Shown piece after piece: positions 8,274 to 17,011 of a DNA stretch of 31,255 bases. The notes below the pieces were generated by a model, which saw only the letters and a program-made list of their open reading frames with translations, was not told where the DNA came from and did not search any database. This stretch comes from Chitinilyticum litopenaei DSM 21440 (GTDB taxonomy: Bacteria; Pseudomonadota; Gammaproteobacteria; Burkholderiales; Chitinibacteraceae), in assembly GCF_000428145.1 (NCBI RefSeq), contig NZ_ATZJ01000048.1, positions 1 through 31,255 on the forward strand, read 5' to 3'. Position 1 is the first letter of the stretch; each line of letters begins with the position of its first letter. A program made the position numbers and the translations under genes.

Positions 8274-11078
8274 ATGAGAGAACTCCAGTCCAACTCCCAC
8301 CTTTTTGGCGGGAATGCTCCTTTCGTGGAGGAGCTCTACGAACAGTATCTGGCCGACCCGTCGTCCATCGACGGGAACTGGCGTGACTATTTCGACCAGC
8401 TGCAGCAATCGTCCGGCGGCACTGATCGCGACATCCCCCGTGCGCCCATCGAAGAGTCGTTCCGCCAGCTGGCCCGTCAGCCCTACCGTGCTGTCGCGAC
8501 CGTCGATGAAGCCGCCACCCGCAAGCAGGTTGACCTGCTGCGCATGATCCAGGCTTACCGCATCATGGGCAGCCGCGCGGCCAGCCTTGATCCGCTGCAG
8601 CGCATGGACCAGTCGCAATTGCCGGCGCTCGACCCGAAGACCTACGGTTTTGGCGATGCCGACATGGCTTCCAGTCTGGGCACCAATATCGAAGGCATGC
8701 CGCGCGCTACCGTTTCGGAGGTGCTGGGATTCCTGAAGCAGACCTACACCGGCAACATCGGTCTGGAATACATGCACGTGACCAACGCCGAAGAGCGCGC
8801 CTGGTGCATGAATTTCTTCGAGTCGCGCCGCTCGACTCCGGATTTCAGTCGTGACCAGAAGCTGCGCATCCTGAAGCAGGTCACTGCGGCCGAAACGCTG
8901 GAGCAATACCTGCACAAGAAATACGTCGGCCAGAAGCGCTTCTCGCTCGAAGGCGGCGACAGCATGATTCCGGCGATGGATTACCTGGTTCAGGCCGCCG
9001 GCACTGCGGGCGTGCAGGAAATCGTCATCGGCATGGCCCACCGCGGCCGTCTGAACATGCTGGTCAACATTCTCGGCAAGCAGCCGCGCGACCTGTTCGG
9101 AGAATTCGAAGGGCGCTACAGCACCCAGCTGCCGTCCGGTGACGTGAAGTACCACATGGGCTTCAGCTCGGATATCCCGACTGCCGGCGGCCCGGTACAC
9201 CTGACGCTGGCCTTCAACCCCTCGCACCTGGAAATCGTCAACCCGGTAGTGGAAGGCTCGACCCGTGCGCGCCAGCATCGCCGCAAGGACCAGACCGGCG
9301 CGCAAGTCATGCCGGTACTGATTCACGGCGACTCGGCCTTCATTGGCCTTGGCACCAACCAGGGCACATTCAACCTGTCGCAGACGCGTGGTTACGGCAC
9401 CGGTGGCACCGTGCATCTGGTCATCAACAACCAGGTCGGTTTCACCACCTCCGATGTGCGCGACAACCGTTCGACGCTGTTCTGTACCGACATCGCCAAG
9501 ATGGTCGAGGCGCCGATCTTCCATGTGAATGGCGACGATCCGGAAGCCGTCTGCCTGGTGACCGAGGCCGCGCTGGCCTATCGCCAGAAGTTCCGCAAGG
9601 ACGTGGTCATCGACCTCGTCTGCTTCCGCAAGCATGGTCACAACGAAGCGGACGATCCCTTCGTGACCCAGCCGATGATGTACAAGAAGATTGCCGCCCA
9701 TCCGGGCGCGCGCAAGAAGTATGTCGAGCGGCTGGTCAACGAGGGTGTGGTTACCGAGGCCGATGCCAACGCGATGATCGACGCCTACCGCGCGGCATTG
9801 GATCGCGGCGAGCACGTCGAGCAGACCACGCTCACCGACTACAAGCGTTCCTATGCCGTTGACTGGTCGAAATACATGGGCACGCACTGGCGTCATCCGG
9901 TTACTACCGCGATTGCCCAGCCCGACCTGCTGCGCCTGGCAGAGAAGTTCACCAGCTATCCGGAAGGCTTCAAGCTGCGCAGCACCGTCGAAAAGGAGCT
10001 CAAGGAGCGCCTGGAGATGGCCCGTGGCAACCAGCCGGTAAACTGGGGCACGGCCGAGCATTTTGCCTATGCCACGCTGCTGACCGAAGGCTACCCGATC
10101 CGCATTTCCGGCGAGGATTCCGGCCGCGGCACGTTCAGCCACCGCCATGCCGTACTGCATGACCAGAACCGTGAAAAGTGGGATCAGGGCACCTATATCC
10201 CGCTGCAGAACATCAGCGACAACCAGGCGCATTTCCTGGTCATCGACTCGATCCTGAACGAAGAAGCGGTGCTGGCCTTCGAATACGGTTATTCCTCGTC
10301 CGCTCCGGACGAGCTGGTGATCTGGGAGGCGCAGTTCGGCGATTTCGCCAATGGTGCACAAGTGGTGATCGACCAGTTCATCACCTCGGGCGAGACCAAG
10401 TGGGGCCGCCTGTCCGGTCTGACCATGATGCTGCCGCACGGCTACGATGGCCAGGGCCCGGAGCACAGCTCCGCACGCGTCGAGCGCTATCTGCAGATGT
10501 GCGCCGAGCACAATGTGCAGGTGCTGATGCTTTCCGAATCGGCACAGATGTTCCACGCGCTGCGTCGCCAGATGGTTCGCCCCTACCGCAAGCCGCTGAT
10601 CATCATCATGTCGAAGAAGCTGCTGCGCTATAAGGACTCGATGAGCCCCATCGAGCACTTCAGCAGTGGCGAATTCCGCACGGTGATCGGCGACAACGGC
10701 GAGGCCGATGCCAAGAAGGCCAAGCGCGTGATCTGCTGTTCCGGTCAGGTTTACTTCGATCTGCTGAACGCCCGCAAGGAGCGCGACATCAAGGACATCG
10801 CCATTGTCCGCATCGAGCAGCTCTATCCCTTCCCGACCGAAGAACTGCAGGCCGAACTGGCCAAGTTCCCGAATGCGAAGGAAATCATGTGGGTGCAGGA
10901 AGAGCCGAAGAACCAGGGGGCGTGGTATCAGATCCGCCACCGGCTTGAAGGCGTGCTGGCACCGAAGCAGACGCTGTCGTTTGCCGGTCGCCCGTCTTCC
11001 GCTTCGCCGGCCGTGGGCTACATGAGCAAGCACAATGCCCAGCTCAAGGCCTTTGTCGATGAGGCGATGAGCCTGTAA
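8274..11078 (+). CDS. sucA: 2-oxoglutarate dehydrogenase E1 component
   Basis: This encodes 934 residues, essentially the usual length. It is the thiamine-diphosphate enzyme that decarboxylates 2-oxoglutarate and transfers the succinyl group to the E2 lipoyl arm. The N-terminus LFGGNAPFVEELYEQYL is the E2-binding leader. GMAHRGRLNMLVN and the thiamine region GDSAFIGLG followed by GGTVHLVINNQVGFTT (around residues 350-390) are typical. The C-terminal half has GEDSGRGTFSHRHAVLHDQ and LPHGYDGQGPEHSSAR. ATG 8274 has only a weak upstream AGG. It is followed by sucB and lpd for the other two components. Confidence 0.97.
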   Translation: MRELQSNSHLFGGNAPFVEELYEQYLADPSSIDGNWRDYFDQLQQSSGGTDRDIPRAPIEESFRQLARQPYRAVATVDEAATRKQVDLLRMIQAYRIMGSRAASLDPLQRMDQSQLPALDPKTYGFGDADMASSLGTNIEGMPRATVSEVLGFLKQTYTGNIGLEYMHVTNAEERAWCMNFFESRRSTPDFSRDQKLRILKQVTAAETLEQYLHKKYVGQKRFSLEGGDSMIPAMDYLVQAAGTAGVQEIVIGMAHRGRLNMLVNILGKQPRDLFGEFEGRYSTQLPSGDVKYHMGFSSDIPTAGGPVHLTLAFNPSHLEIVNPVVEGSTRARQHRRKDQTGAQVMPVLIHGDSAFIGLGTNQGTFNLSQTRGYGTGGTVHLVINNQVGFTTSDVRDNRSTLFCTDIAKMVEAPIFHVNGDDPEAVCLVTEAALAYRQKFRKDVVIDLVCFRKHGHNEADDPFVTQPMMYKKIAAHPGARKKYVERLVNEGVVTEADANAMIDAYRAALDRGEHVEQTTLTDYKRSYAVDWSKYMGTHWRHPVTTAIAQPDLLRLAEKFTSYPEGFKLRSTVEKELKERLEMARGNQPVNWGTAEHFAYATLLTEGYPIRISGEDSGRGTFSHRHAVLHDQNREKWDQGTYIPLQNISDNQAHFLVIDSILNEEAVLAFEYGYSSSAPDELVIWEAQFGDFANGAQVVIDQFITSGETKWGRLSGLTMMLPHGYDGQGPEHSSARVERYLQMCAEHNVQVLMLSESAQMFHALRRQMVRPYRKPLIIIMSKKLLRYKDSMSPIEHFSSGEFRTVIGDNGEADAKKAKRVICCSGQVYFDLLNARKERDIKDIAIVRIEQLYPFPTEELQAELAKFPNAKEIMWVQEEPKNQGAWYQIRHRLEGVLAPKQTLSFAGRPSSASPAVGYMSKHNAQLKAFVDEAMSL

Positions 11079-11083
11079 TCCTG

Positions 11084-11111
11084 CGGCGCCCGAGTCATCG
11101 GGCGCCGTTTT
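11084..11111 (+). terminator. Intrinsic terminator-like hairpin between sucA and sucB
   Basis: A perfect 10-bp stem (CGGCGCCCGA at 11084-11093 with 11098-11107) has a GTCA loop and is followed directly by TTTT. It lies six bases after the sucA stop, inside what should be one operon, so it probably acts as a partial terminator or attenuator. Confidence 0.65.
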
Positions 11112-11224
11112 CTGCGTTTGTATTGCCAGGATTGTTGAATTGCCTTGCGAGCGAAGCGGACTGCCCGCCGCACAGGACAAGCCGGCCAGCGAGCCGGAAA
11201 CCCAGAACAAATGGAGTCGTCACC

Positions 11225-12421
11225 ATGATCGTTGAAGTCAAAGTACCGCAGCTGCCGGAATCCGTATCCGAAGCCACGCTGATCAGCTGGAAGAAGAAGG
11301 CCGGTGAAGCCGTTGCCCGTGATGAAAACCTGATCGACATCGAAACCGACAAGGTCGTGCTGGAAATCCCGGCGCCGCAGGCCGGCGTACTGGTGGAAAT
11401 CATCGTGGCCGATGGCGCGACCGTGACCAGCCAGCAGGTGATTGCCAAGATCGATACCGCAGCCACTGCCGCTGCCAGCGCTCCGGCCGCAGCGGCACCT
11501 GCTGCTGCCCCCGCTGCGGTGTCCGCCCCGGCTGCCGGTGTAACTGGTGGTCACGCCATGCCGGCCGCCAAGAAGCTGGCTGCAGATGCTGGCATCAATG
11601 TCGCCGACGTTGAAGGTACCGGCCGTGGCGGTCGCGTGCTGAAGGAAGACGTGCAGAATCACCTCGCGAAGCCCGCAGCCGCTGCACCGGCTGCCGCACC
11701 GGCCATCATCATCCCGGGCGAACGCCCGGAACAGCGCGTGCCGATGAGCCGCCTGCGCCAGCGCGTGGCCGAGCGTCTGCTGCAATCGCAGTCGACCAAC
11801 GCCATCCTCACCACCTTCAACGAAGTCAACATGAAGCCGGTGATGGATCTGCGCAACAAGTACAAGGACAAGTTCGAGAAGGATCACGGCGTGAAGCTGG
11901 GCTTCATGGGCTTCTTCGTGAAGGCCGCCGTTGCCGCGCTGAAGAAGTACCCGATCATGAACGCGTCGGTTGACGGCAACGACATCGTTTACCACGGCTA
12001 TTTCGACATCGGCGTGGCCGTTGGCAGCCCGCGCGGTCTGGTGGTGCCCATCATCCGTGACGCCGACAAGCTGAGCCTGGCCGACATCGAGAAGACCATC
12101 GCCGATTTCGGCAAGCGCGCGCAGGAAGGCAAGCTGGGCGTGGAAGAGCTGACCGGCGGCACCTACACCATCTCCAATGGCGGCACCTTCGGTTCGATGA
12201 TGTCCACCCCGATCATCAACCCGCCGCAATCCGCGATCCTCGGCATGCACGCCACCAAGGAACGCGCAGTCGTTGAAAACGGCCAGGTTGTCGTTCGCCC
12301 GATGATGTATCTGGCGCAATCCTACGACCACCGCATCATCGATGGCCGCGAAGCCGTATTGAGCCTGGTGGCCATCAAGGACGCCATCGAAGATCCGGCG
12401 CGCCTGCTGCTCGATCTGTAA
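11225..12421 (+). CDS. sucB: 2-oxoglutarate dehydrogenase E2 (dihydrolipoyl succinyltransferase)
   Basis: This encodes 398 residues. It forms the core of the complex and passes the succinyl group to CoA. A single lipoyl domain (1-77) has Lys43 in IETDKVVLEIPAP. An Ala/Pro-rich linker (80-108), a peripheral-subunit-binding domain (about 111-147, GRGGRVLKEDV) and a second linker follow. The catalytic domain ends in SYDHRIIDGREAV with His369 and Asp373. ATG 11225 has GGAG at 11213-11216; the open frame extends upstream over the sucA terminator but without domain sequence. Confidence 0.97.
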   Translation: MIVEVKVPQLPESVSEATLISWKKKAGEAVARDENLIDIETDKVVLEIPAPQAGVLVEIIVADGATVTSQQVIAKIDTAATAAASAPAAAAPAAAPAAVSAPAAGVTGGHAMPAAKKLAADAGINVADVEGTGRGGRVLKEDVQNHLAKPAAAAPAAAPAIIIPGERPEQRVPMSRLRQRVAERLLQSQSTNAILTTFNEVNMKPVMDLRNKYKDKFEKDHGVKLGFMGFFVKAAVAALKKYPIMNASVDGNDIVYHGYFDIGVAVGSPRGLVVPIIRDADKLSLADIEKTIADFGKRAQEGKLGVEELTGGTYTISNGGTFGSMMSTPIINPPQSAILGMHATKERAVVENGQVVVRPMMYLAQSYDHRIIDGREAVLSLVAIKDAIEDPARLLLDL

Positions 12422-12555
12422 TCAGCTTCGAGCTTGGCGAGGCGGGGCACTTGCTCCGTCTGGCTGCAAGGTATATTCCTGCGGCCTAATAAATACATGA
12501 GATACACGTGCATATCCGGTTGGGTATCGGAATGCACTCAAGCAAAGGAAACAGC

Positions 12556-13989
12556 ATGTCGCAACAATTCGATGTGGTTGTGATCGGTGCCGGCCCCGGC
12601 GGTTATGTGGCGGCCATCCGCGCCGCACAGCTCGGTTTCAATACCGCCTGCGTTGACGAATTCAAGAACAAGGCCGGTGAAGCCAGCCTGGGCGGCACTT
12701 GCCTGAACGTCGGCTGCATTCCGTCCAAGGCGCTGCTGGAGTCGTCGGAAAACTGGGAACGCATCGAGCACAAGTTCGAAGCACACGGCATTTCCGTGTC
12801 CGGCGCCAAGTTCGACGTGAAGAAGATGCTCGAACGCAAGGACGGCATCGTTACCAAGCTGACCCAGGGCATCGGCTACCTGTTCAAGAAGAACAAGGTC
12901 GCCAGCCTGCACGGTCACGGCAAGATCGTCGGCCAGCAAGATGGCAAGTGGCTGGTCGAAGTGGCCGACGGTGACAAGGTGGAAACCGTCGCCACGACGC
13001 ATGTCATCATCGCCACCGGCTCGACGCCGCGCCAGTTCCCGGGCGTGCCGACCGACAACAAGCTGATTCTGGACAATGAAGGCGCGCTGGCAATCCCGGA
13101 AATCCCGAAGAAGCTGGGCGTGATCGGCGCGGGCGTCATCGGTCTGGAAATGGGCTCGGTGTGGAAGCGCCTGGGTGCCGACGTGACCATTCTCGAAGGT
13201 GCTCCCGGCTTCCTGCTGGCCGCCGACGAAGCCGTGGCGCGCGAAGCCAACCGCATCTTTACCCGCGATCTGGGCCTGAAGATCAGCTGTGGCGTGAAGA
13301 TCGCCAAGGTTCAGCCCAACAAGAAAGACGTGACCATCGAGTACGCCGACGCTGAGGGCAAGGATCACAAGGACACCTTCGACAAGGTGATCGTGGCGAT
13401 CGGCCGTCAGCCCAACACCTGGAATCTGGCCGCCGAAGCGGTGGGCCTGCCGCTGGACGAGCGCGGTTTCGTGATTGTTGATGACGAATGCCGCACCAGT
13501 TTGCCGAACATCTGGGCGGTGGGCGACGTGGTGCGTGGCCCGATGCTGGCGCACAAGGCCTCTGAAGAGGGCGTGGCCGTGGCCGAGCGCATCGCCGGCC
13601 AGCACCCGCACATCGACTTCAACGTCGTGCCCTGGGTGATCTACACCAGCCCGGAAATGGCCTGGGTCGGCAAGACCGAACAGGCGCTGAAGGCCGAAGG
13701 CATCGAGTACAAGAAGGGCCAGTTCCCGTTCAGCCCGAACGGCCGTGCGCTGGGTCTGGGTGAAGTGTCCGGCTTCGTGAAGATGCTGGCCTGCGCCAAG
13801 ACCGACCGCATCCTCGGCGTGCACATCATCGGCCCGTTCGCCTCCGAGCTGATTTCCGAAGCCGTCGTGGCGATGGAGTTCAACGCATCCAGCGAAGACA
13901 TCGCGCGCATCATCCACGCTCACCCCTCGCTGTCCGAAGCGCTGCACGAAGCGGCACTGGGTTGCGACAAGCGCGGTCTGCACAGCTAA
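12556..13989 (+). CDS. lpd: Dihydrolipoyl dehydrogenase (E3)
   Basis: This encodes 477 residues. This flavoenzyme reoxidises the lipoyl arm of E2 and reduces NAD. GAGPGGYVAA binds FAD. GGTCLNVGCIPSK contains the redox pair Cys49/Cys54. GAGVIGLEMGSVWKRLG is the NAD site. HPSLSE near the C-terminus gives the His456/Glu461 catalytic dyad. ATG 12556 follows AAGGAA (12545-12550). Its place between sucB and sucC suggests it serves mainly the 2-oxoglutarate complex; it may also be shared with pyruvate dehydrogenase. Confidence 0.97.
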   Translation: MSQQFDVVVIGAGPGGYVAAIRAAQLGFNTACVDEFKNKAGEASLGGTCLNVGCIPSKALLESSENWERIEHKFEAHGISVSGAKFDVKKMLERKDGIVTKLTQGIGYLFKKNKVASLHGHGKIVGQQDGKWLVEVADGDKVETVATTHVIIATGSTPRQFPGVPTDNKLILDNEGALAIPEIPKKLGVIGAGVIGLEMGSVWKRLGADVTILEGAPGFLLAADEAVAREANRIFTRDLGLKISCGVKIAKVQPNKKDVTIEYADAEGKDHKDTFDKVIVAIGRQPNTWNLAAEAVGLPLDERGFVIVDDECRTSLPNIWAVGDVVRGPMLAHKASEEGVAVAERIAGQHPHIDFNVVPWVIYTSPEMAWVGKTEQALKAEGIEYKKGQFPFSPNGRALGLGEVSGFVKMLACAKTDRILGVHIIGPFASELISEAVVAMEFNASSEDIARIIHAHPSLSEALHEAALGCDKRGLHS

Positions 13990-13994
13990 CAACA

Positions 13995-14014
13995 CCGGCC
14001 GGCTGCGGCCGGCC
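13995..14014 (+). terminator. GC hairpin after lpd
   Basis: GGCCGGC (13997-14003) pairs with GCCGGCC (14008-14014) around a TGCG loop, a few bases after the lpd stop; a shifted pairing is also possible. No T-run follows, so it resembles the other intercistronic hairpins of this operon more than a full terminator. Confidence 0.4.
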
Positions 14015-14082
14015 TGCATCAACATGGCGGACCGGTAAGACGGCCCGCCGGACAACACTCTCCTTACAAAGGGAAAACAGAG

Positions 14083-15252
14083 ATGAATCTGCACGAGTAC
14101 CAAGCCAAGGAACTGCTGGCCAAATACGGCCTGCCGGTACAAAAAGGCATTCTGGCAACCAACGCTGACGAAGCGGCCGCCGCTTACGACCAACTTGGCG
14201 GCAAGTTTGCCGTCGTCAAGGCCCAGGTGCATGCCGGTGGCCGTGGCAAGGCCGGTGGCGTGAAAGTGGTGAAGAGCCGCGAAGAAGCCGCTGCCGAAGC
14301 CCAGCGCCTGATCGGCACCAATCTGGTGACCTACCAGACCGACGCCGCTGGTCAGCCGGTCAACAGCGTACTGGTGTGCGAAGACATGTACCCGGTACAG
14401 CGCGAGCTGTATCTGGGCGCCGTGGTGGATCGCGGTTCGCAGCGCGTGGTGTTCATGGTGTCCACCGAAGGTGGCGTGGAAATCGAAAAGGTTGCCGAAG
14501 AAACTCCGGAAAAGATCATCAAGATCGAAGTGGACCCGCTGGTTGGCATGCAGCCCTTCCAGACCCGCGACGCCGCGTTCGCACTGGGCCTGGCCGGCGA
14601 GCAGATCGCTGCCTTCTCCAAGCTGATGATGGGCGCCTACAAGGCCTTCGTCGAAAACGACTTTGCGCTGTTCGAAGTCAACCCGCTGGCTCTGCGTGAA
14701 AACGGCCAGCTGGCCTGCGTGGACGGCAAGATCAATCTGGATTCCAACGCGCTGTACCGTCACCCGGAACTGCTGGCGCAACGCGACAAGTCGCAGGAAA
14801 ACGAGCGTGAAGTGAAGGCTTCCGAATTCGACCTGAACTACGTGGCGCTGGAAGGCAACATCGGCTGCATGGTGAACGGCGCCGGTCTGGCGATGGCCAC
14901 CATGGACATCATCAAGCTCAAGGGCGGCCAGCCGGCCAACTTCCTGGACGTGGGCGGTGGCGCCACCAAGGAACGCGTGATCGAAGCGTTCAAGCTGATC
15001 CTGGCCGACACCTCGGTACAGGGCGTGCTGATCAACATCTTCGGCGGCATCGTGCGTTGCGACATGATCGCCGAAGCGATCATCGCCGCCGTGAAGGAAG
15101 TGAACGTGACCGTGCCGGTTGTCGTTCGTCTGGAAGGCAACAACGCCGAACTCGGCGCCAAGATCCTGGACGAGTCCGGCCTGAAGCTGACTTCCGCACA
15201 AGGCCTCAACGACGCAGCCGAGAAGATCGTTGCTGCCGTTGCCGCACTGTAA
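14083..15252 (+). CDS. sucC: Succinyl-CoA synthetase beta subunit (ADP-forming)
   Basis: This encodes 389 residues, the usual length. The subunit carries the ATP-grasp nucleotide-binding fold and works with SucD to convert succinyl-CoA to succinate with ATP formation. It opens MNLHEYQAKELLAKYGLPV. VKAQVHAGGRGKAGGVK is the ATP-grasp loop and FEVNPLAL the metal-binding strand. NIFGGIVRCDMIA is the power-helix region facing the alpha-subunit active site. ATG 14083 follows AAAGGG (14069-14074). Unusually, 147 bp with an inverted repeat separate it from sucD. Confidence 0.97.
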   Translation: MNLHEYQAKELLAKYGLPVQKGILATNADEAAAAYDQLGGKFAVVKAQVHAGGRGKAGGVKVVKSREEAAAEAQRLIGTNLVTYQTDAAGQPVNSVLVCEDMYPVQRELYLGAVVDRGSQRVVFMVSTEGGVEIEKVAEETPEKIIKIEVDPLVGMQPFQTRDAAFALGLAGEQIAAFSKLMMGAYKAFVENDFALFEVNPLALRENGQLACVDGKINLDSNALYRHPELLAQRDKSQENEREVKASEFDLNYVALEGNIGCMVNGAGLAMATMDIIKLKGGQPANFLDVGGGATKERVIEAFKLILADTSVQGVLINIFGGIVRCDMIAEAIIAAVKEVNVTVPVVVRLEGNNAELGAKILDESGLKLTSAQGLNDAAEKIVAAVAAL

Positions 15253-15256
15253 TTGA

Positions 15257-15387
15257 GTGAGGAGTGAGGCGTCAGGCGTGAGGTGTATACCGCGTCTGAT
15301 GCTCCCTTCTTCGTTCTTATCGAGATGAGAAGGTTGTGATGGCTGGGTTGTGGGCTTACTCCTCACACCTTACCCCTCACACCTCAC
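15257..15387. repeat. Imperfect inverted repeat inserted between sucC and sucD
   Basis: Left arm 15257-15287 and right arm 15357-15387 are 31 nt each and match as inverted repeats at 26 positions. Each arm is built from GTGAGG-type hexamers with 2-5 nt between them. A 69-bp centre without gene features separates the arms. The right arm ends next to the sucD ribosome binding site AAAGGA. The pattern looks like a dispersed intergenic repeat; only this copy is in the window. Confidence 0.65.
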
Positions 15388-15399
15388 AAAGGACAAACC

Positions 15400-16284
15400 A
15401 TGAGCGTTTTGGTTAACAAAGATACGAAAGTGCTGGTGCAAGGTTTCACCGGCAAGAACGGTACCTTCCACGCCGAGCAGGCGCTGAAGGTCGGCACCAA
15501 GGTAGTCGGTGGCGTGACTCCGGGCAAGGGCGGTTCCGAGCACCTCGGCCTGCCGGTGTTCAACACCATGAAGGACGCCGTGCGCCAGACCCAGGCTGAC
15601 GCTTCCGTGATCTACGTACCGGCAGCGTTTGCCAAGGATTCCATCCTGGAAGCGATCGATTCCGGCGTGAAGCTGATCGTCTGCATTACCGAAGGCGTGC
15701 CGACGCTGGACATGCTGTACGTGAAGAAGGCCGTCGACGAAGCCGGCATCCGCCTGATCGGCCCGAACTGCCCCGGCATCATCACCCCGGGCGAGTGCAA
15801 GATCGGCATCATGCCGTGGCACATCCACAACCCGGGCCGCATCGGCATCGTGTCCCGTTCCGGCACGCTGACCTACGAAGCCGTGGCGCAAACCACCGCG
15901 CTGGGTCTGGGTCAGTCCACTTGCATCGGTATCGGCGGCGACCCGATCCCGGGCACCAGCCACATCGACGCGCTGAAGCTGTTCCAGGACGATCCGGACA
16001 CCGACGCCATCGTCATGATCGGTGAAATCGGTGGCTCGGCCGAAGAAGAAGCGGCCGAATTCGCCAAGTCCTACGTGACCAAGCCGGTTGTTGGCTACAT
16101 CGCCGGTGTTACCGCGCCGAAGGGCAAGCGCATGGGCCACGCCGGTGCGATCATCTCCGGTGGCAAGGGCACGGCCGAAGAGAAGTTCAAGGCCTTCGAG
16201 AAGGCTGGCATCGCCTACACCCGCAGCCCGGCCGAAATCGGCAAGACCATGTTTGAACTCTTGCAGAGCAAGGGCATGATCTGA
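15400..16284 (+). CDS. sucD: Succinyl-CoA synthetase alpha subunit
   Basis: This encodes 294 residues. It binds CoA and carries the phosphohistidine intermediate: KRMGHAGAIISGG contains His247. The N-terminal Rossmann fold has VLVQGFTGKNGTFH for CoA, and GPNCPGIITPGECKIGIMP is the family signature. ATG 15400 follows AAAGGA (15388-15393). Last gene of the long operon: a strong terminator follows at 16307. Confidence 0.97.
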   Translation: MSVLVNKDTKVLVQGFTGKNGTFHAEQALKVGTKVVGGVTPGKGGSEHLGLPVFNTMKDAVRQTQADASVIYVPAAFAKDSILEAIDSGVKLIVCITEGVPTLDMLYVKKAVDEAGIRLIGPNCPGIITPGECKIGIMPWHIHNPGRIGIVSRSGTLTYEAVAQTTALGLGQSTCIGIGGDPIPGTSHIDALKLFQDDPDTDAIVMIGEIGGSAEEEAAEFAKSYVTKPVVGYIAGVTAPKGKRMGHAGAIISGGKGTAEEKFKAFEKAGIAYTRSPAEIGKTMFELLQSKGMI

Positions 16285-16306
16285 GCGGTTTCATCCGCCA
16301 GGCTGT

Positions 16307-16343
16307 AAACACCAACGCCACCGCATAGGTGGCGTTGGTGTTT
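16307..16343 (+). terminator. Strong terminator of the TCA operon
   Basis: A perfect 16-bp stem (16307-16322 with 16328-16343) has a 5-nt GCATA loop and runs into TTT, 22 bp after the sucD stop. Reading in reverse it also has three closing A-T pairs and could act on the facing DUF2917 gene. Confidence 0.85.
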
Positions 16344-16347
16344 GTGG

Positions 16348-16394
16348 GGTATACGGCGGCAGCCAATGTTGTAAAAGGGCTGTAGCTGGATACA
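16348..16394. repeat. 47-bp palindromic element, copy C (inverted orientation)
   Basis: It starts GGTAT at 16348 and ends ATACA at 16394, exactly 47 bp. It carries CAGCC at 16360-16364 and GGGCTG at 16377-16382. Its reverse complement aligns with copies D-G and the inner arms pair perfectly. It begins four bases after the sucD terminator. Confidence 0.65.
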
Positions 16395-16441
16395 TAACCT
16401 GCTTTCGGAGTTCGCTTGCTGGCGTAGCGATTGGCCGGCCA

Positions 16442-16753
16442 TCAATGGGCAGGGCGACGCAAGGGCGTCAGCGTGTGCCTGAGCTGGCGCCAGCTTTCGT
16501 GCAGGATGCTGATGGTGTGGCGCAGCAGCTCGAATTGTTCGGCGTAGCGGGTATGGAGCGTGTAATGGCTGTCGGTCAGTGATTCGATCACCACACGCTG
16601 GTCGCTGGCCACCAGCCAGCTTTCGCCCTGTTCCAGCACGATGTCTTCGCCATCGGCGGTCAGCCACAGCCGGCCTTCATTGCATTCGATGCGGCAGCCG
16701 CGCACCTGTTCAAGCGTCAGCAGATGATCCTGCAGCAGATGATTTCCGGACAT
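16442..16753 (-). CDS. DUF2917-like small protein
   Basis: This encodes 103 residues from the ATG at 16753, which has GGAGG five bases upstream on the minus strand; a longer open frame exists but lacks such a site. The pattern LTLEQVRGCRIECNEGRLWLTADGEDIVLEQGESW matches my memory of the DUF2917 family, a small cupin-like beta fold common in Betaproteobacteria with no established function. The C-terminal third is helical and basic. It lies alone between sucD and fumarase on the opposite strand and may share the palindromic control region at 16848-16880. Confidence 0.75.
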   Translation of the reverse strand: MSGNHLLQDHLLTLEQVRGCRIECNEGRLWLTADGEDIVLEQGESWLVASDQRVVIESLTDSHYTLHTRYAEQFELLRHTISILHESWRQLRHTLTPLRRPAH

Positions 16754-16847
16754 GATGGCCTCCAGCAAGACGGGTGACTCGATGGCAACCATCTTAGGCC
16801 TGGGCGCCAAGAGCGATAAGGCACAGACCATAACAGTTTGCAGGATC

Positions 16848-16880
16848 TCACCGTAACAGCGCCCTGTGCTGTTACGGTGA
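16848..16880. promoter_or_regulatory. Perfect 13-bp inverted repeat, possible operator
   Basis: TCACCGTAACAGC (16848-16860) and its exact reverse complement (16868-16880) flank the 7-nt spacer GCCCTGT. The repeat lies between the divergent DUF2917 and fumarase genes and has no T-run on either side, so an operator is more likely than a terminator. A related TAACAG half-site is at 16831-16836. The cognate regulator is unknown. Confidence 0.45.
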
Positions 16881-17011
16881 CTTTGTGTGAACTGTAATGC
16901 CAAAACCGCGCCAGCCGCGAGCCGGGCAGGGGGCTCGTGTTAGAATCGCGCGAGAACTCGCCCCGCGAGCGAGCCCGCACTACCGGCAGATTGCCGACAC
17001 GAGGAGTCCAC

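Noticed and set aside
12470..12516. Possible eighth 47-bp element between sucB and lpd
   Set aside because: The left half fits (GGTAT and CGGCC at the right places), but the right half lacks the pairing arm and ends in ATATC; at best a decayed copy.
4041..15366. Very long minus-strand open frames (811, 982 and 942 codons) opposite sdhA/sdhB, sucA and lpd/sucC
   Set aside because: They are mirror frames created by GC-rich third positions of the real genes; their composition (His, Gln, Val, Gly-rich) matches no family, and the plus strand has well-known enzymes.
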